Below are positions 17,921 to 26,687 of a stretch of DNA of 64,000 nt, piece by piece. The notes under the pieces were generated by a model. The model was not told the origin of the DNA. It searched no databases and saw nothing but the letters and a program-made list of their open reading frames with translations. This DNA is from Haemophilus_A paraphrohaemolyticus_A (GTDB lineage: Bacteria; Pseudomonadota; Gammaproteobacteria; Enterobacterales; Pasteurellaceae): the NCBI RefSeq assembly GCF_003253115.1, contig NZ_QEQF01000001.1, positions 496,001 to 560,000 on the forward strand, written 5' to 3'. Each line of letters opens with the position of its first letter. Position 1 is the first letter of the stretch. The position numbers and the translations under genes were made by a program.

Positions 17921-19729
17921 CTAAAGTTCTGAACCTAATCCGATATAAATTTGCACGCCTTTTTTATTACTTGGCGATTTTACAGGAGTTGCGACATCAA
18001 GTTTGATGGAACCAATGGGGGATGCCCAACGCACACCAATACCCGCCCCTGAGTGTAAATCTTTGCTGTTGAATTTGTCAGACGCTAATCCCGTATCATA
18101 AAAAGCGGCTGCCCACCAATCTGGGTAAACTTGATATTGATATTCTACCGAACCTGTGGCTAAGCGCGAACCGCCGAGCCGTTTTCCATTATGGGGATCG
18201 CGTGGTGAAATATCTTTGTAGCCAAAGCCTCGCACGCTCATATCCCCCCCCGCAAAATAGCGTAACGCAGGAGGGATTCGTTCAAATTCTTTGGTGTGAA
18301 TACTGCCCACTTCGCCACGCAATACAAAGCGGTGATTTTTAAAGTAAGTTCGAATCCAAGCGGTAGCCAGTTTCCAGCTATAAAAATTAACATCCGAAGT
18401 CAGATCTTTTGAACCCCAGTTCACCGTTAATTTTTGCGTATCGCCCCACAATGGGAAACGACGTCCATCTGAACGGGTACGATTTAATGATGCTGTTGGG
18501 TAAATCAGCAGCGTTTTATGCGAAATATCCGCTTGCGTAAAGGAATCATAACGGGCTTTCACGCCAGCCGAAAACGACCAGCCTGTTTCGCGTGTCCAAA
18601 ACCGCATTAAGCCCAAGGTTGCCGCGGTTGATTTGGTATCATTTTGATCTTCACGCTCAATGCCGCCAGACACTTGGTAATAATAATGAATTGGGTTTGC
18701 TCGCACAGGAATGTTGTAGCCAAATTCTGCAGTCTGTTCAGGGCGAGAAATATAAGTGCGGGATTCAAAACTATGCCCACGACTGTTAATCCAAGGTTTC
18801 TTCCAGTTAAATTGCAAACGTGGCCCCACATCGGTTGCAAAACCTAAACCGACTTCCATCTCATTGCGTTTACGAGGCTGAAAGAGTATATTGAGATCCA
18901 CTGTTTTCTGCTCTTCATTTAGCTTTGGTTCAACCAACACGGAAGAGAACCAATTGCTTGATGTGTAATCTGAAGTCAGCGTGGTTAAATCGTTGCCGTT
19001 GTATGGCTCGCCCGTATGGATTTTAAGAATATTCCGCAAATAATCTTCACGAATTTGGTTATCGGTAAATTCGATTTCTCCATAACGATAACGCTCACCG
19101 CTGTCATAGCCTAATCGCCAATCGGCGGAATGCTCAGTTGGATACACCTCAAGACGATGATAGAGCCAATGCCCATCAAAATAGCCTTTTTTGAAGGCAA
19201 GCCCTTCTAAGCTACTTTTAAAATTATCATAAACGCGATGATATAAAGTCGCCCCTTTTTTCGGCACGGTGGTGAGTAGATGTTCAAAATCCGGATCGGT
19301 TTTCGCCTCGCCAATAATTTGTACATCCGTTTCATCAATTTTGATGGTTTCTTTATCCAGCTCAACATTTAACACCAAGATCGGCTTTTTGCCCTTGCGC
19401 GGTTCTAACACAAACTGATATTTTGTGTTGTAAAAACCTTTCGCGCGCAAACCTTTATCGACCGCATTTTTGACTAAATATTGGTAACGCTCGGAACCAT
19501 CGGCATATTCGGGTGCAATTTGCGATAAAAAAATCTGCACGTTTGCCCAAGCATCTTTATCTCTGCTTGCAATGCCTCTGACCTCTAAATCAACTTGAGC
19601 TTGTTCGCTATTTTCTGAAGGCTCAGAAGCGGTCGAGTTTTCTTCCTCTTTTGCGATTTCTTCTGCATAGCTCAATGAAGAGATTGCTATCAGGCAACAA
19701 AGTGTTAAAAAACGAAATTTAAAATGCAC
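17921..19729 (-). CDS. tamA: Translocation and assembly module outer-membrane subunit TamA
   Basis: Omp85-family outer-membrane protein of 602 residues (E. coli 577). A signal peptide is visible (FLTLCCLIAISSLSYAEE, cleavage about residue 22), then an acidic stretch, then three POTRA domains (about 45-290). The 16-strand barrel ends with GAGIGVRWASPIGSIKLDVA and a final YIGLGSEL. The L6-loop motif VRGF (DMSVRGFGYKD) is present near 495. The gene forms an operon with tamB. Just upstream lies a pair of REP-like hairpin elements that separates it from envC. Confidence 0.94.
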   Translation of the reverse strand: MHFKFRFLTLCCLIAISSLSYAEEIAKEEENSTASEPSENSEQAQVDLEVRGIASRDKDAWANVQIFLSQIAPEYADGSERYQYLVKNAVDKGLRAKGFYNTKYQFVLEPRKGKKPILVLNVELDKETIKIDETDVQIIGEAKTDPDFEHLLTTVPKKGATLYHRVYDNFKSSLEGLAFKKGYFDGHWLYHRLEVYPTEHSADWRLGYDSGERYRYGEIEFTDNQIREDYLRNILKIHTGEPYNGNDLTTLTSDYTSSNWFSSVLVEPKLNEEQKTVDLNILFQPRKRNEMEVGLGFATDVGPRLQFNWKKPWINSRGHSFESRTYISRPEQTAEFGYNIPVRANPIHYYYQVSGGIEREDQNDTKSTAATLGLMRFWTRETGWSFSAGVKARYDSFTQADISHKTLLIYPTASLNRTRSDGRRFPLWGDTQKLTVNWGSKDLTSDVNFYSWKLATAWIRTYFKNHRFVLRGEVGSIHTKEFERIPPALRYFAGGDMSVRGFGYKDISPRDPHNGKRLGGSRLATGSVEYQYQVYPDWWAAAFYDTGLASDKFNSKDLHSGAGIGVRWASPIGSIKLDVATPVKSPSNKKGVQIYIGLGSEL

Positions 19730-19748
19730 GTTATTTCCTTGGAAATCA

Positions 19749-19863
19749 CCTAGGGCTACACGCCCTAGGTTAGTTATAGATATGTCTCCGGGACACTAAT
19801 CATTTAGTTATTAAGCCCTATAGGGGCTGCTGATTTATGAGTAACCTAGGGCAATAGCCCTAG
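19749..19863. repeat. Double REP-like hairpin element between envC and tamA
   Basis: Hairpin one pairs CCTAGGGC (19749-19756) with GCCCTAGG (19762-19769). A small GC hairpin pairs AGCCC with GGGGCT (19814-19828). Hairpin three pairs CCTAGGGC (19845-19852) with GCCCTAG (19857-19863). Read on the minus strand, the right half is hairpin, TTACTCATAAATCAGC, then a second hairpin, matching the element at 52265-52311. The two halves are head to head. Confidence 0.75.
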
Positions 19864-19885
19864 AGTGATACTAACAGTGATAAAT

Positions 19886-21061
19886 TTATCTCACCAATCT
19901 CAACGGATTCACCGCTACACCTGCTCGAGTAATACCAAAATAAAGCGCGGGGCTACTTCGACCGCCAGAGTTCCCCACGGTTGCAATCGTTTGACCTGCG
20001 GAAACGCGAGCACCTTCTTTCACCAAAATACTTTGAGCATAACCATAAACGGATAAATCGTCACGACCGTGGCTGATTACTACCACATTGCCGTAACCTT
20101 GTAGCCAGCCAGCCACCATCACTTTACCGCCAGCAATAGTTCGAATTGGTGTGCCTGCACTGGCTGAAATCACGACACCATTCCAACCATTACCAAAGTT
20201 AGTCACGACTTTACCAGAAACTGGCATCGAATATTTGCTTGAATCTAAACCACTACCTGCTCGTACTTGCTGCTTCTCACTTTCTGTCGCTTTGCGGTTC
20301 TCTTCTCTGCTTTTCTTCGCATCTAACTGAGCAATATCACGTTTTTCTTGCTCTTCTGCTTGGCGCGTTGCTGCCACCAATTTTTGTTGAAGAGCTGCCG
20401 CATTCGCTCTTAATTCTTCCAATTGACTTTGGTCTTTTTCAAGTGTTTTATCAATCGCCTTTAATGTATTTTCTCGCTCACGCTGCACTTTTTTTAAGTC
20501 TTGCTCTTGCTTCTTTTGGGTAGAAAGCTGCGTTTGATGCCCTTTCTGCTGTCCTTTTAATTCATCGCGACGCGCTTTTAGTTCCTTTTGAGTATGGCGT
20601 AAATCATTAATTAAATCAATGCGAACTTGATTGATGTGTTCATAGTAAGCGGTCATTCTGTCTGCATTTTTTGCAGAATCGGACATCAACCTTTCAAGCA
20701 CAGAAGGATGAATACCCGAACGGTACGCCGAATCCAACTGATCTTTTAATCGCTCTTTTTGCTCTTTTTCTTGCTGTTCTAACCGCTGGATCTCTTGTTC
20801 AGTGCGTTTAATTGAAGCCCGAATATCCGCCAATGAACTCTCAGTATCTTTTAGTTTAGTAAAGACTTGCCCCATTTCCACTTCTTGCTGTTTAAGTGTA
20901 GTTTGCAACGCATTACGTTTTTGGCGGCTTTCATTGATTTTACTTTTCTGTTTTTCGATTTTTTGATTGATTTCAGAAAGTTGATTGGCGTGACTTATCG
21001 CAATTAGGCTATTTAAACCAAATAAGCTAAATATGAGAACGAAAAGGTAGCGAATTTTCAC
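19886..21061 (-). CDS. envC: Murein hydrolase activator EnvC
   Basis: Periplasmic factor that activates the amidases AmiA/AmiB at the division septum under FtsEX control. 391 residues: signal peptide (about 1-25, ending SHANQ), a long coiled coil rich in E, K, Q and R (about 27-255), then a LytM/M23 domain (about 270-391). The peptidase motifs are degenerate: VISHGRDDLSVYGYAQ and ALYFGITRAG replace the metal-binding H-x-H pattern, as expected of EnvC, which activates and does not itself cut. In many relatives envC lies next to gpmA; here gpmA is divergent from it with 183 bp between. Confidence 0.92.
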   Translation of the reverse strand: MKIRYLFVLIFSLFGLNSLIAISHANQLSEINQKIEKQKSKINESRQKRNALQTTLKQQEVEMGQVFTKLKDTESSLADIRASIKRTEQEIQRLEQQEKEQKERLKDQLDSAYRSGIHPSVLERLMSDSAKNADRMTAYYEHINQVRIDLINDLRHTQKELKARRDELKGQQKGHQTQLSTQKKQEQDLKKVQRERENTLKAIDKTLEKDQSQLEELRANAAALQQKLVAATRQAEEQEKRDIAQLDAKKSREENRKATESEKQQVRAGSGLDSSKYSMPVSGKVVTNFGNGWNGVVISASAGTPIRTIAGGKVMVAGWLQGYGNVVVISHGRDDLSVYGYAQSILVKEGARVSAGQTIATVGNSGGRSSPALYFGITRAGVAVNPLRLVR

Positions 21062-21244
21062 AAAAATTCCTTAAGCAAGCAGATATAAATGTTGCTATTC
21101 TAGTGAAATTTTTGAGGAAAATCAGCTTTTCTACGACTTTTTACACGCTTTTACAAAAAGAAAGTGCTTTACCCTTTAAAAATCAGGGATTTTTTGCTAT
21201 AAATACTGAGTTTTCATAATCAACTCAACTTAATAGGAGCTCCT

Positions 21245-21928
21245 ATGGAATTAGTATTTATTCGTCACGGTTTCAGTGAATGGAATGCTAAAAACTTATT
21301 TACAGGTTGGCGTGATGTTAATTTAACAGAACGTGGTATCGAAGAAGCAAAAGCGGCGGGTAAAAAATTATTAGACGCAGGCTATGAGTTCGATATCGCA
21401 TTTACTTCTGTGTTAACACGTGCAATCAAAACTTGTAATATCGTATTAGAAGAATCTAACCAATTATGGATTCCTCAAGTGAAAAACTGGCGTTTAAACG
21501 AACGTCACTACGGTGCATTACAAGGCTTAGACAAAAAAGCAACAGCAGAACAATATGGCGATGAGCAAGTTCACATATGGCGTCGTTCTTACGATATCTC
21601 CCCTCCTGATTTAGATCCGCAAGACCCAAATTCCGCACACAACGACCGTCGTTACGCACACTTACCAAAAGATGTGATTCCAAACGCAGAAAACTTAAAA
21701 ATCACATTAGAACGTGTTTTACCCTTCTGGGAAGACCAAATCGCACCAGCATTATTATCTGGTAAACGTGTGCTTGTAACGGCTCACGGTAATTCATTAC
21801 GTGCGTTAGCAAAACACATTATCGGTATTTCTGATGCTGAAATTATGGATTTCGAAATTCCAACGGGTCAGCCATTAGTATTAAAACTAGATGACAAATT
21901 AAACTTTGTAGAGAAATTCTATCTATAA
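21245..21928 (+). CDS. gpmA: 2,3-bisphosphoglycerate-dependent phosphoglycerate mutase
   Basis: Interconverts 3- and 2-phosphoglycerate in glycolysis and gluconeogenesis. 227 residues, the short form typical of Pasteurellaceae (E. coli has 250). The catalytic histidine is in the N-terminal FIRHGFSEWN (residue 8), with the glutamate/histidine region NERHYGALQGLDK near 88 and the second histidine in VTAHGNSLR near 180. The start has AATAGGAGCTCCT just before the ATG. It is a monocistronic unit, followed by a long terminator. Confidence 0.97.
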   Translation: MELVFIRHGFSEWNAKNLFTGWRDVNLTERGIEEAKAAGKKLLDAGYEFDIAFTSVLTRAIKTCNIVLEESNQLWIPQVKNWRLNERHYGALQGLDKKATAEQYGDEQVHIWRRSYDISPPDLDPQDPNSAHNDRRYAHLPKDVIPNAENLKITLERVLPFWEDQIAPALLSGKRVLVTAHGNSLRALAKHIIGISDAEIMDFEIPTGQPLVLKLDDKLNFVEKFYL

Positions 21929-21966
21929 GTTAAAAACTAATTGAATAGAAAGCTTAAAATAAAAAT

Positions 21967-22022
21967 AATCTGCACTCTAAAAGTTGGATTAAACATCCAC
22001 TGATTAAAGTGTAGATTTTTTT
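21967..22022 (+). terminator. Rho-independent terminator after gpmA
   Basis: AATCTGCACTCTAA (21967-21980) pairs, with a few mismatches or wobble pairs, with TTAAAGTGTAGATT (22004-22017) and runs into seven T. The outer stem is related to those after the purine permease and hemY. Confidence 0.8.
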
Positions 22023-22044
22023 ATGGTAACAGATAGGCAGACAT

Positions 22045-22060
22045 GGCATAGTAGACAAAA
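22045..22060 (+). repeat. Copy of the CATAGTAGACAAAA motif
   Basis: GGCATAGTAGACAAAA lies between convergent gpmA and the MepS-like gene and runs directly into a 23-bp perfect inverted repeat. Confidence 0.6.
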
Positions 22061-22128
22061 TAATTGCTAAAAGAGGAACTAAAGCCTTGAACTATGGGGC
22101 TTCAATTCCTCTTTTAGCAATTATTTTG
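22056..22128. terminator. Long perfect inverted repeat between gpmA and the MepS-like gene
   Basis: The arms 22056-22078 (starting CAAAATAATTGC, ending GAGGAA) and 22106-22128 are perfect complements over 23 bp. The 27-base interior holds a further AAGCC/GGCTT pairing. There is no strong T-run next to the base of the stem, but T-rich DNA flanks it. It could act as a bidirectional terminator or an RNA-stabilising hairpin. Confidence 0.6.
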
Positions 22129-22150
22129 CTTTTATCTATTATAATAAATC

Positions 22151-22732
22151 TTAAAGCACTCTGCGTGATTGAGTATAAGTTCTTGACCAGTAGCTTTCAG
22201 AAAGAGAGCTTGTTGTTACACCTTGGCTTGTGCTAGCATGAACGAATTTTCCTCCACCAATATACACACCTACGTGGTTATTCTTTCGGAAAAAGACTAA
22301 ATCTCCAGGCTGTAAATCCGATTTAGAAATAGAACGCCCTGAATGACGTTGCTCAGCAGTTGAACGAGGAAGATGGATATTGAAAGCACCACTCATTGTT
22401 TTTTGTACAAAAGCTGAACAATCAATTCCACCTACACCTGTACCACCTAAGTGGTAACGCGTTCCAACCCATTGGCGATAAACTTGGTTTACCTTTTGTG
22501 AGCTATTTTTTGAAGCGGTCGTATTTGGGGTTTGGTTTGCATTTACTTTCACAAATTTGCTTTTCGCATTTTGTTCAATCTGCTCTGCTGTTGCAGTTTT
22601 AGCCACAATACGTGCTTTAACTTGATGGGTTGAAGTACTACTTAAACTCGCATTTGCTTGAAACGTAAAGCCTGCAAAAAGTACAACTAATGAGAGTTTC
22701 AGTTTAGTGAAAAGTGGGAGTTTTTTATTCAT
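22151..22732 (-). CDS. NlpC/P60 cysteine peptidase, MepS/Spr-like
   Basis: Predicted murein DD-endopeptidase that cuts cross-links to allow peptidoglycan growth. I use the ATG at 22732 (193 residues); the frame opens earlier only at a TTG. The N-terminus MNKKLPLFTKLKLSLVVL...FQANA is an ordinary signal peptide with no lipobox cysteine, unlike E. coli Spr/MepS, so the enzyme is probably soluble in the periplasm. The NlpC/P60 domain is at about 85-190: catalytic cysteine in GGIDCSAFVQ, histidine in NHVGVYIGGGKFVHAST, and a C-terminal ESYWSRTYTQSRRVL very like Spr. Motif-level assignment is good; the exact orthologue name is less sure. Confidence 0.85.
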   Translation of the reverse strand: MNKKLPLFTKLKLSLVVLFAGFTFQANASLSSTSTHQVKARIVAKTATAEQIEQNAKSKFVKVNANQTPNTTASKNSSQKVNQVYRQWVGTRYHLGGTGVGGIDCSAFVQKTMSGAFNIHLPRSTAEQRHSGRSISKSDLQPGDLVFFRKNNHVGVYIGGGKFVHASTSQGVTTSSLSESYWSRTYTQSRRVL

Positions 22733-22837
22733 AATTTTGTCTCGCCAGAACAACTTAAGCGTGTTTCGTTCCTATTAAAAAAAATTGATCAATATGCAAT
22801 AAAAATTTATTGCGAAAACTGGTTTGATGAGTATAAA

Positions 22838-23683
22838 CTATTTTCTCGTCAATGTCCGTAAAAATTTTATCTCTTCTGCCCAAATATCGGGATTTATCGT
22901 CTCCAAAATCATTGGAATGCCATCAAAGCGGTCATCTTTCATAATAAATTCGCAAAATGCAGTGCCGATAGTGCCTTCTCGCAAGGTATCGTGACGATCT
23001 TTTCGACTGCCTAATGGCGTTTTCGAGCCATTGAGGTGTATTCCGCGTAAATATTCGAAGCCTACCACTTGCTCAAATTCTGTAAAGGTTTTTTCGCATT
23101 GTTCAAGAGAGCTGATATCGTAACCCGCAGAGAATGTGTGGCAAGTATCTAAACAGACCCCAACACGGCTTTTATCGTCCACTTGTTCAATAATCTCCGC
23201 TAAATGCTCGAAACGATAGCCTAAATTTGATCCTTGCCCTGCCGTATTTTCGATCACGGCAATTACATTTGGTACTTTACTCACAGCAATATTGATTGAC
23301 TCGGCAATTCTTGCCAAACAATCTTGCACAGATATTTTGTTTAAATGAGAGCCAGGGTGGAAATTTAGCAGCTTTAAACCCAATTGATTGGCTCGCTCCA
23401 TCTCATCAATAAAGGCGTTACGCGATTTTTCTAAGCCTTCTGCCTCTGGACTGCCTAAGTTAATTAAATAGCTGTCGTGTGGCAAAATTTGATCAGCAGT
23501 GAAATGATGCACTTGGCAAAAACGTTTAAATTTCTCAATAGTTTCCGCTTTTAATGGCGGTGCTTTCCATTGACGCTGATTTTTGGTAAACAACGCAAAA
23601 GCATTCGCGCCAATTTCTACCGCTCGCAACACGGCTTGTTCAACACCACCTGATGCACTCACGTGAGCCCCAATATATTTCAT
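22838..23683 (-). CDS. nfo: Endonuclease IV
   Basis: Zinc-dependent AP endonuclease that incises 5' to abasic sites and some oxidised bases. 281 residues (E. coli 285), a TIM-barrel of the AP-endonuclease 2 family. Family signatures are present: IENTAGQGSNLG (about 144-155), GVCLDTCHTFSAGYD (about 174-188) and the C-terminal ILETINPD. It opens with MKYIGAHVSASGGVEQAV. It stands alone between the MepS-like gene and a divergent TorD-family chaperone. Confidence 0.96.
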   Translation of the reverse strand: MKYIGAHVSASGGVEQAVLRAVEIGANAFALFTKNQRQWKAPPLKAETIEKFKRFCQVHHFTADQILPHDSYLINLGSPEAEGLEKSRNAFIDEMERANQLGLKLLNFHPGSHLNKISVQDCLARIAESINIAVSKVPNVIAVIENTAGQGSNLGYRFEHLAEIIEQVDDKSRVGVCLDTCHTFSAGYDISSLEQCEKTFTEFEQVVGFEYLRGIHLNGSKTPLGSRKDRHDTLREGTIGTAFCEFIMKDDRFDGIPMILETINPDIWAEEIKFLRTLTRK

Positions 23684-23757
23684 TGTATTTCCTCTTATTG
23701 TGTTCTATAAAAGTCGTGTAGAATAGTGTCATTCACTCAATATTTTCGGTTTATTTT

Positions 23758-24315
23758 ATGAGCAACACTCACATTAATGATTTTTCACTTTTATGCCGTC
23801 TATTCGGTAACCTGTTTTATCGCGAACCAAACGATCCCATATTAGCGGACACCTTCGCGTGGCTTACTCAAGGCGGATTGCGCCAGCAATGGGCGTTAAA
23901 CACCGATAGCCAAAGCGAACTTTCGCTCACTCTATTAGAAAAACAGGCTAACCCTACAGAATTAACCTCAAGCTATCAAGCACTTTTTGCAGAAAATGGC
24001 GCAATTCCGACCGCTATTTCAGCTTATAAATTTTCTGTGGAAGATTTTATTACCTTTAGAAATGAACGTGGAATGCCTGCATTAGAGCAAGCCGATCACG
24101 TAGCCTTGTTATTGCTTACCGCATCTTGGATTGAAGATCATCTTGATTCCATCCAAGCTCAGCAAATGCTGTTTGAAGAATATCTTCTGCCTTGTATGAA
24201 TAAATTTTTAGGTTTGGTGGAAACAAAAGATAACGGATTTTACAAAGTGCTAGCCCAACTTACCCGCGAAGCATTGAGTGCAATGGCGGATGAATTGGAC
24301 GATGAAGAGATTTAA
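23758..24315 (+). CDS. TorD/DmsD-family redox-enzyme chaperone
   Basis: Cytoplasmic all-helical chaperone (185 residues) of the TorD/DmsD family, which binds twin-arginine signal peptides or apo-forms of molybdoenzymes until the cofactor is loaded. Features: N-terminal LLCRLFGNLFYREP, a central SYQALFAENG, and the family-typical ADHVALLLLTASWIEDH near 120. The natural client in this window would be the Tat-exported oxide reductase at 55196-57670, but they are 31 kb apart, and a DMSO reductase outside the window is an equally good candidate. It is followed 31 bp later by a small lipoprotein gene. Confidence 0.8.
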   Translation: MSNTHINDFSLLCRLFGNLFYREPNDPILADTFAWLTQGGLRQQWALNTDSQSELSLTLLEKQANPTELTSSYQALFAENGAIPTAISAYKFSVEDFITFRNERGMPALEQADHVALLLLTASWIEDHLDSIQAQQMLFEEYLLPCMNKFLGLVETKDNGFYKVLAQLTREALSAMADELDDEEI

Positions 24316-24346
24316 AATAGATTTAATTTACCTTTAAGGAGGTGCT

Positions 24347-24733
24347 ATGAAATACTCACATCTCACCACCATTTTAGTGAGCCTTGCATTGACAGGCTGT
24401 GCCTTAACACCAGCACAAAAAGCACAAAGAGAAGCAGAGAAAATTAAAGCTCAACAGCTGCTTTCAATTGAATTAGCCAAACAGTGTGATGCAGAAACTG
24501 CTTCACTGATGGAGCAAAAACTTAATCCGCCAGTTAGCCAAACAGCTGAAGAAAAGGAAAAATTGGATAAAGCCTATGCGGAAAAAATCCAAAATCCGAT
24601 TTTCCAAGCTTGCCACAAAATGGCGTGGGATAGCTATAAAGCACAAGCTGAAGTAGAAGAGATGCAACAATATTACCGCTTTGAACGCCCATATTGGGGA
24701 TCGCCGTGGCATTATTGTTACATTTGTTGGTAA
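24347..24733 (+). CDS. Small putative lipoprotein of unknown function
   Basis: I do not recognise a family. The 128-residue product starts with a lipoprotein signal (MKYSHLTTILVSLALTGCALTP; lipobox LTGC, cysteine at 18). Next comes a charged helical stretch rich in A, E, K and Q (about 22-100), and an aromatic C-terminus with YWGSPWHYCYICW containing a C-x2-C pair. The mature protein would be anchored to a membrane, most likely the outer one because residue +2 is not aspartate. RBS AAGGAGG precedes the ATG. It may share a transcript with the upstream chaperone gene. Confidence 0.7.
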   Translation: MKYSHLTTILVSLALTGCALTPAQKAQREAEKIKAQQLLSIELAKQCDAETASLMEQKLNPPVSQTAEEKEKLDKAYAEKIQNPIFQACHKMAWDSYKAQAEVEEMQQYYRFERPYWGSPWHYCYICW

Positions 24734-24790
24734 ATTTTCTACTAATAGATAGTTGCTAGTTTGTTAAAAACTACGCCAACCTATATGTAA

Positions 24791-24826
24791 ATGAAAAAAA
24801 GCTAGGCTTTTACGCCTAGCTTTCAT
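24791..24826. terminator. Bidirectional terminator, lipoprotein gene/pckA
   Basis: ATGAAAAAAAGCTAGGC and GCCTAGCTTTCAT form a GC-centred stem (GCTAGGC at 24801-24807, GCCTAGC at 24814-24820) with A/T flanks. It lies between two convergent genes. Confidence 0.75.
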
Positions 24827-24844
24827 TATATATTTCACCAAAGA

Positions 24845-26455
24845 TTATAATTTCGGACCAGCCGCAACTAATGATTTACCTTCGTCATTGGTTGTGTATT
24901 TTACAAAGTTTTTCACAAAACGACCCGCTAGATCTTCTGCTTTTGCTTGCCATTGTGCCTTATCTTCGTAAGTGTTACGAGGGTCTAAAATATGGGTATC
25001 TACACCTGGTAAAGTTTTTGGAATTGCCAAGTTAAAGATTGGTAATTCACCCATTTCTGCTTTTTCGATTGAACCATCTAAAATCGCATCAATGATACCG
25101 CGAGTATCTTTAATTGAGATACGTTTACCTGTGCCGTTCCAACCTGTGTTCACTAAGTAAGCTTCTGCACCAGATTCTTCCATACGTTTCACTAACACTT
25201 CTGCATATTTAGTTGGGTGAAGCGTTAAAAATGCTGCACCAAAGCATGCAGAGAAGGTTGGTGTTGGTTCAGTAATACCACGTTCTGTACCTGCTAATTT
25301 TGCCGTGAAACCAGATAAGAAGTAGTATTTGGTTTGTTCTGGTGTAAGTTTAGACACAGGCGGTAATACACCAAACGCATCTGCGGTTAAGAAAATCACT
25401 TTTTTCGCGTGACCTGCTTTTGATACAGGTTCCACAATATTATCAATGTGATAAATTGGGTAAGACACTCGGGTGTTTTCTGTTTTTGATTTATCGGCAA
25501 AGTCGATAGAACCATCTTCACGTACAACCACGTTTTCTAATAACGCATCGCGACGGATTGCACGGTAAATGTCTGGTTCATTTTCTTCGCTTAGGTTGAT
25601 GGTTTTCGCATAGCAACCGCCTTCGAAGTTGAATACACCTTCATCGTCCCAACCGTGTTCATCGTCACCAATAAGTTTACGTTTTGGATCAGTTGAAAGC
25701 GTGGTTTTACCTGTACCAGATAAACCGAAGAATACCGCTACATCGCCATCATTACCTACGTTTGCAGAGCAGTGCATTGCAGCAATATCTTTTAATGGTA
25801 AGAGAAAGTTCATCATTGAGAACATCCCTTTTTTCATTTCTCCACCGTACCAAGTACCACCAATAAGTTGTACCGCTTCGGTTAGGTTAAACGCCACAAA
25901 GTTTTCAGAATTTAAGCCTTGTTCTTTCCAGTTTGGATTGGTTACTTTTGAACCATTCATTACGACGAAATCTGGCTTAAAGTCTTTGAGCTGTTCTTCT
26001 GTTGGACGAATGAACATATTTTTTACAAAGTGAGCTTGCCACGCCACTTCCGTAATAATACGAACAGCGATGTGATGGCGAGGGCTTGCGCCACAGAAAC
26101 CATCAATCACGAATAAGCGTTTGTTTGAAAGTTCGTGAGTGACTAACTCTTTCAAACTTTGCCACGTGGTTTGGCTCATTGGTTTGTTATCATTTTTTAC
26201 TTCATCGGTTGTCCACCAAATATGATCTTTGGTAGTTTCATCGTAGACGATATATTTATCTTTCGGTGAACGACCTGTAAAAATCCCTGTATCTACTGCA
26301 ACGGCACCTAAATTCGTCAAGCAACCTTTCTCATAACCTTCTAAATTTGGGTTCATCTCTTCCTCAAAGAGCTGTTCGTAACTTGGGTTACGCACAATTT
26401 CTTTGGCGTTCGTAATGCCGAGTTCTGCAAGTTCTTGTTCGATACGATTTAACAT
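24845..26455 (-). CDS. pckA: Phosphoenolpyruvate carboxykinase (ATP)
   Basis: Converts oxaloacetate and ATP to PEP and CO2 (gluconeogenesis). In several Pasteurellaceae it runs the other way, fixing CO2 on the route to succinate. 536 residues (E. coli 540). Motifs: GRSPKDKYIV near 60, the kinase-1a loop FGLSGTGKTTLS near 243-254, metal-site GDDEHGWDDEGVFNFEGGCYAK near 264, and FLTADAFGVLPP near 350. A high-scoring CRP-like site lies about 65 bp upstream of the start, consistent with catabolite control. Confidence 0.97.
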   Translation of the reverse strand: MLNRIEQELAELGITNAKEIVRNPSYEQLFEEEMNPNLEGYEKGCLTNLGAVAVDTGIFTGRSPKDKYIVYDETTKDHIWWTTDEVKNDNKPMSQTTWQSLKELVTHELSNKRLFVIDGFCGASPRHHIAVRIITEVAWQAHFVKNMFIRPTEEQLKDFKPDFVVMNGSKVTNPNWKEQGLNSENFVAFNLTEAVQLIGGTWYGGEMKKGMFSMMNFLLPLKDIAAMHCSANVGNDGDVAVFFGLSGTGKTTLSTDPKRKLIGDDEHGWDDEGVFNFEGGCYAKTINLSEENEPDIYRAIRRDALLENVVVREDGSIDFADKSKTENTRVSYPIYHIDNIVEPVSKAGHAKKVIFLTADAFGVLPPVSKLTPEQTKYYFLSGFTAKLAGTERGITEPTPTFSACFGAAFLTLHPTKYAEVLVKRMEESGAEAYLVNTGWNGTGKRISIKDTRGIIDAILDGSIEKAEMGELPIFNLAIPKTLPGVDTHILDPRNTYEDKAQWQAKAEDLAGRFVKNFVKYTTNDEGKSLVAAGPKL

Positions 26456-26520
26456 AAATCACCTCACTCCAATGTGTGTATTTAAGAATTAGGGCAATTC
26501 TACCCCGTTATGATTAAAAA

Positions 26521-26542
26521 AAATGCCAACTACTTCACATTT
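26521..26542 (-). promoter_or_regulatory. CRP-binding site candidate upstream of pckA
   Basis: On the minus strand the half-sites AAATGTGA and TGGCATTT are separated by six bases. They match 14 of the 16 arm positions of the consensus AAATGTGA-N6-TCACATTT. The site ends 66 bp before the pckA ATG, a position compatible with activation when the core promoter lies close to the gene. Confidence 0.6.
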
Positions 26543-26687
26543 TTGAAAAAAGTGAAAAAAAATTGAAAAAGATTTGAAGTTTTTGCTCCGTTTACATGAA
26601 TGATTTTTCTGGCAATAACAAACTTTTCCATTTTTTGTAAAAAGACGGTAAAATTCTACCGCTTTTTAAATAAGGAACAAGAAAAAG

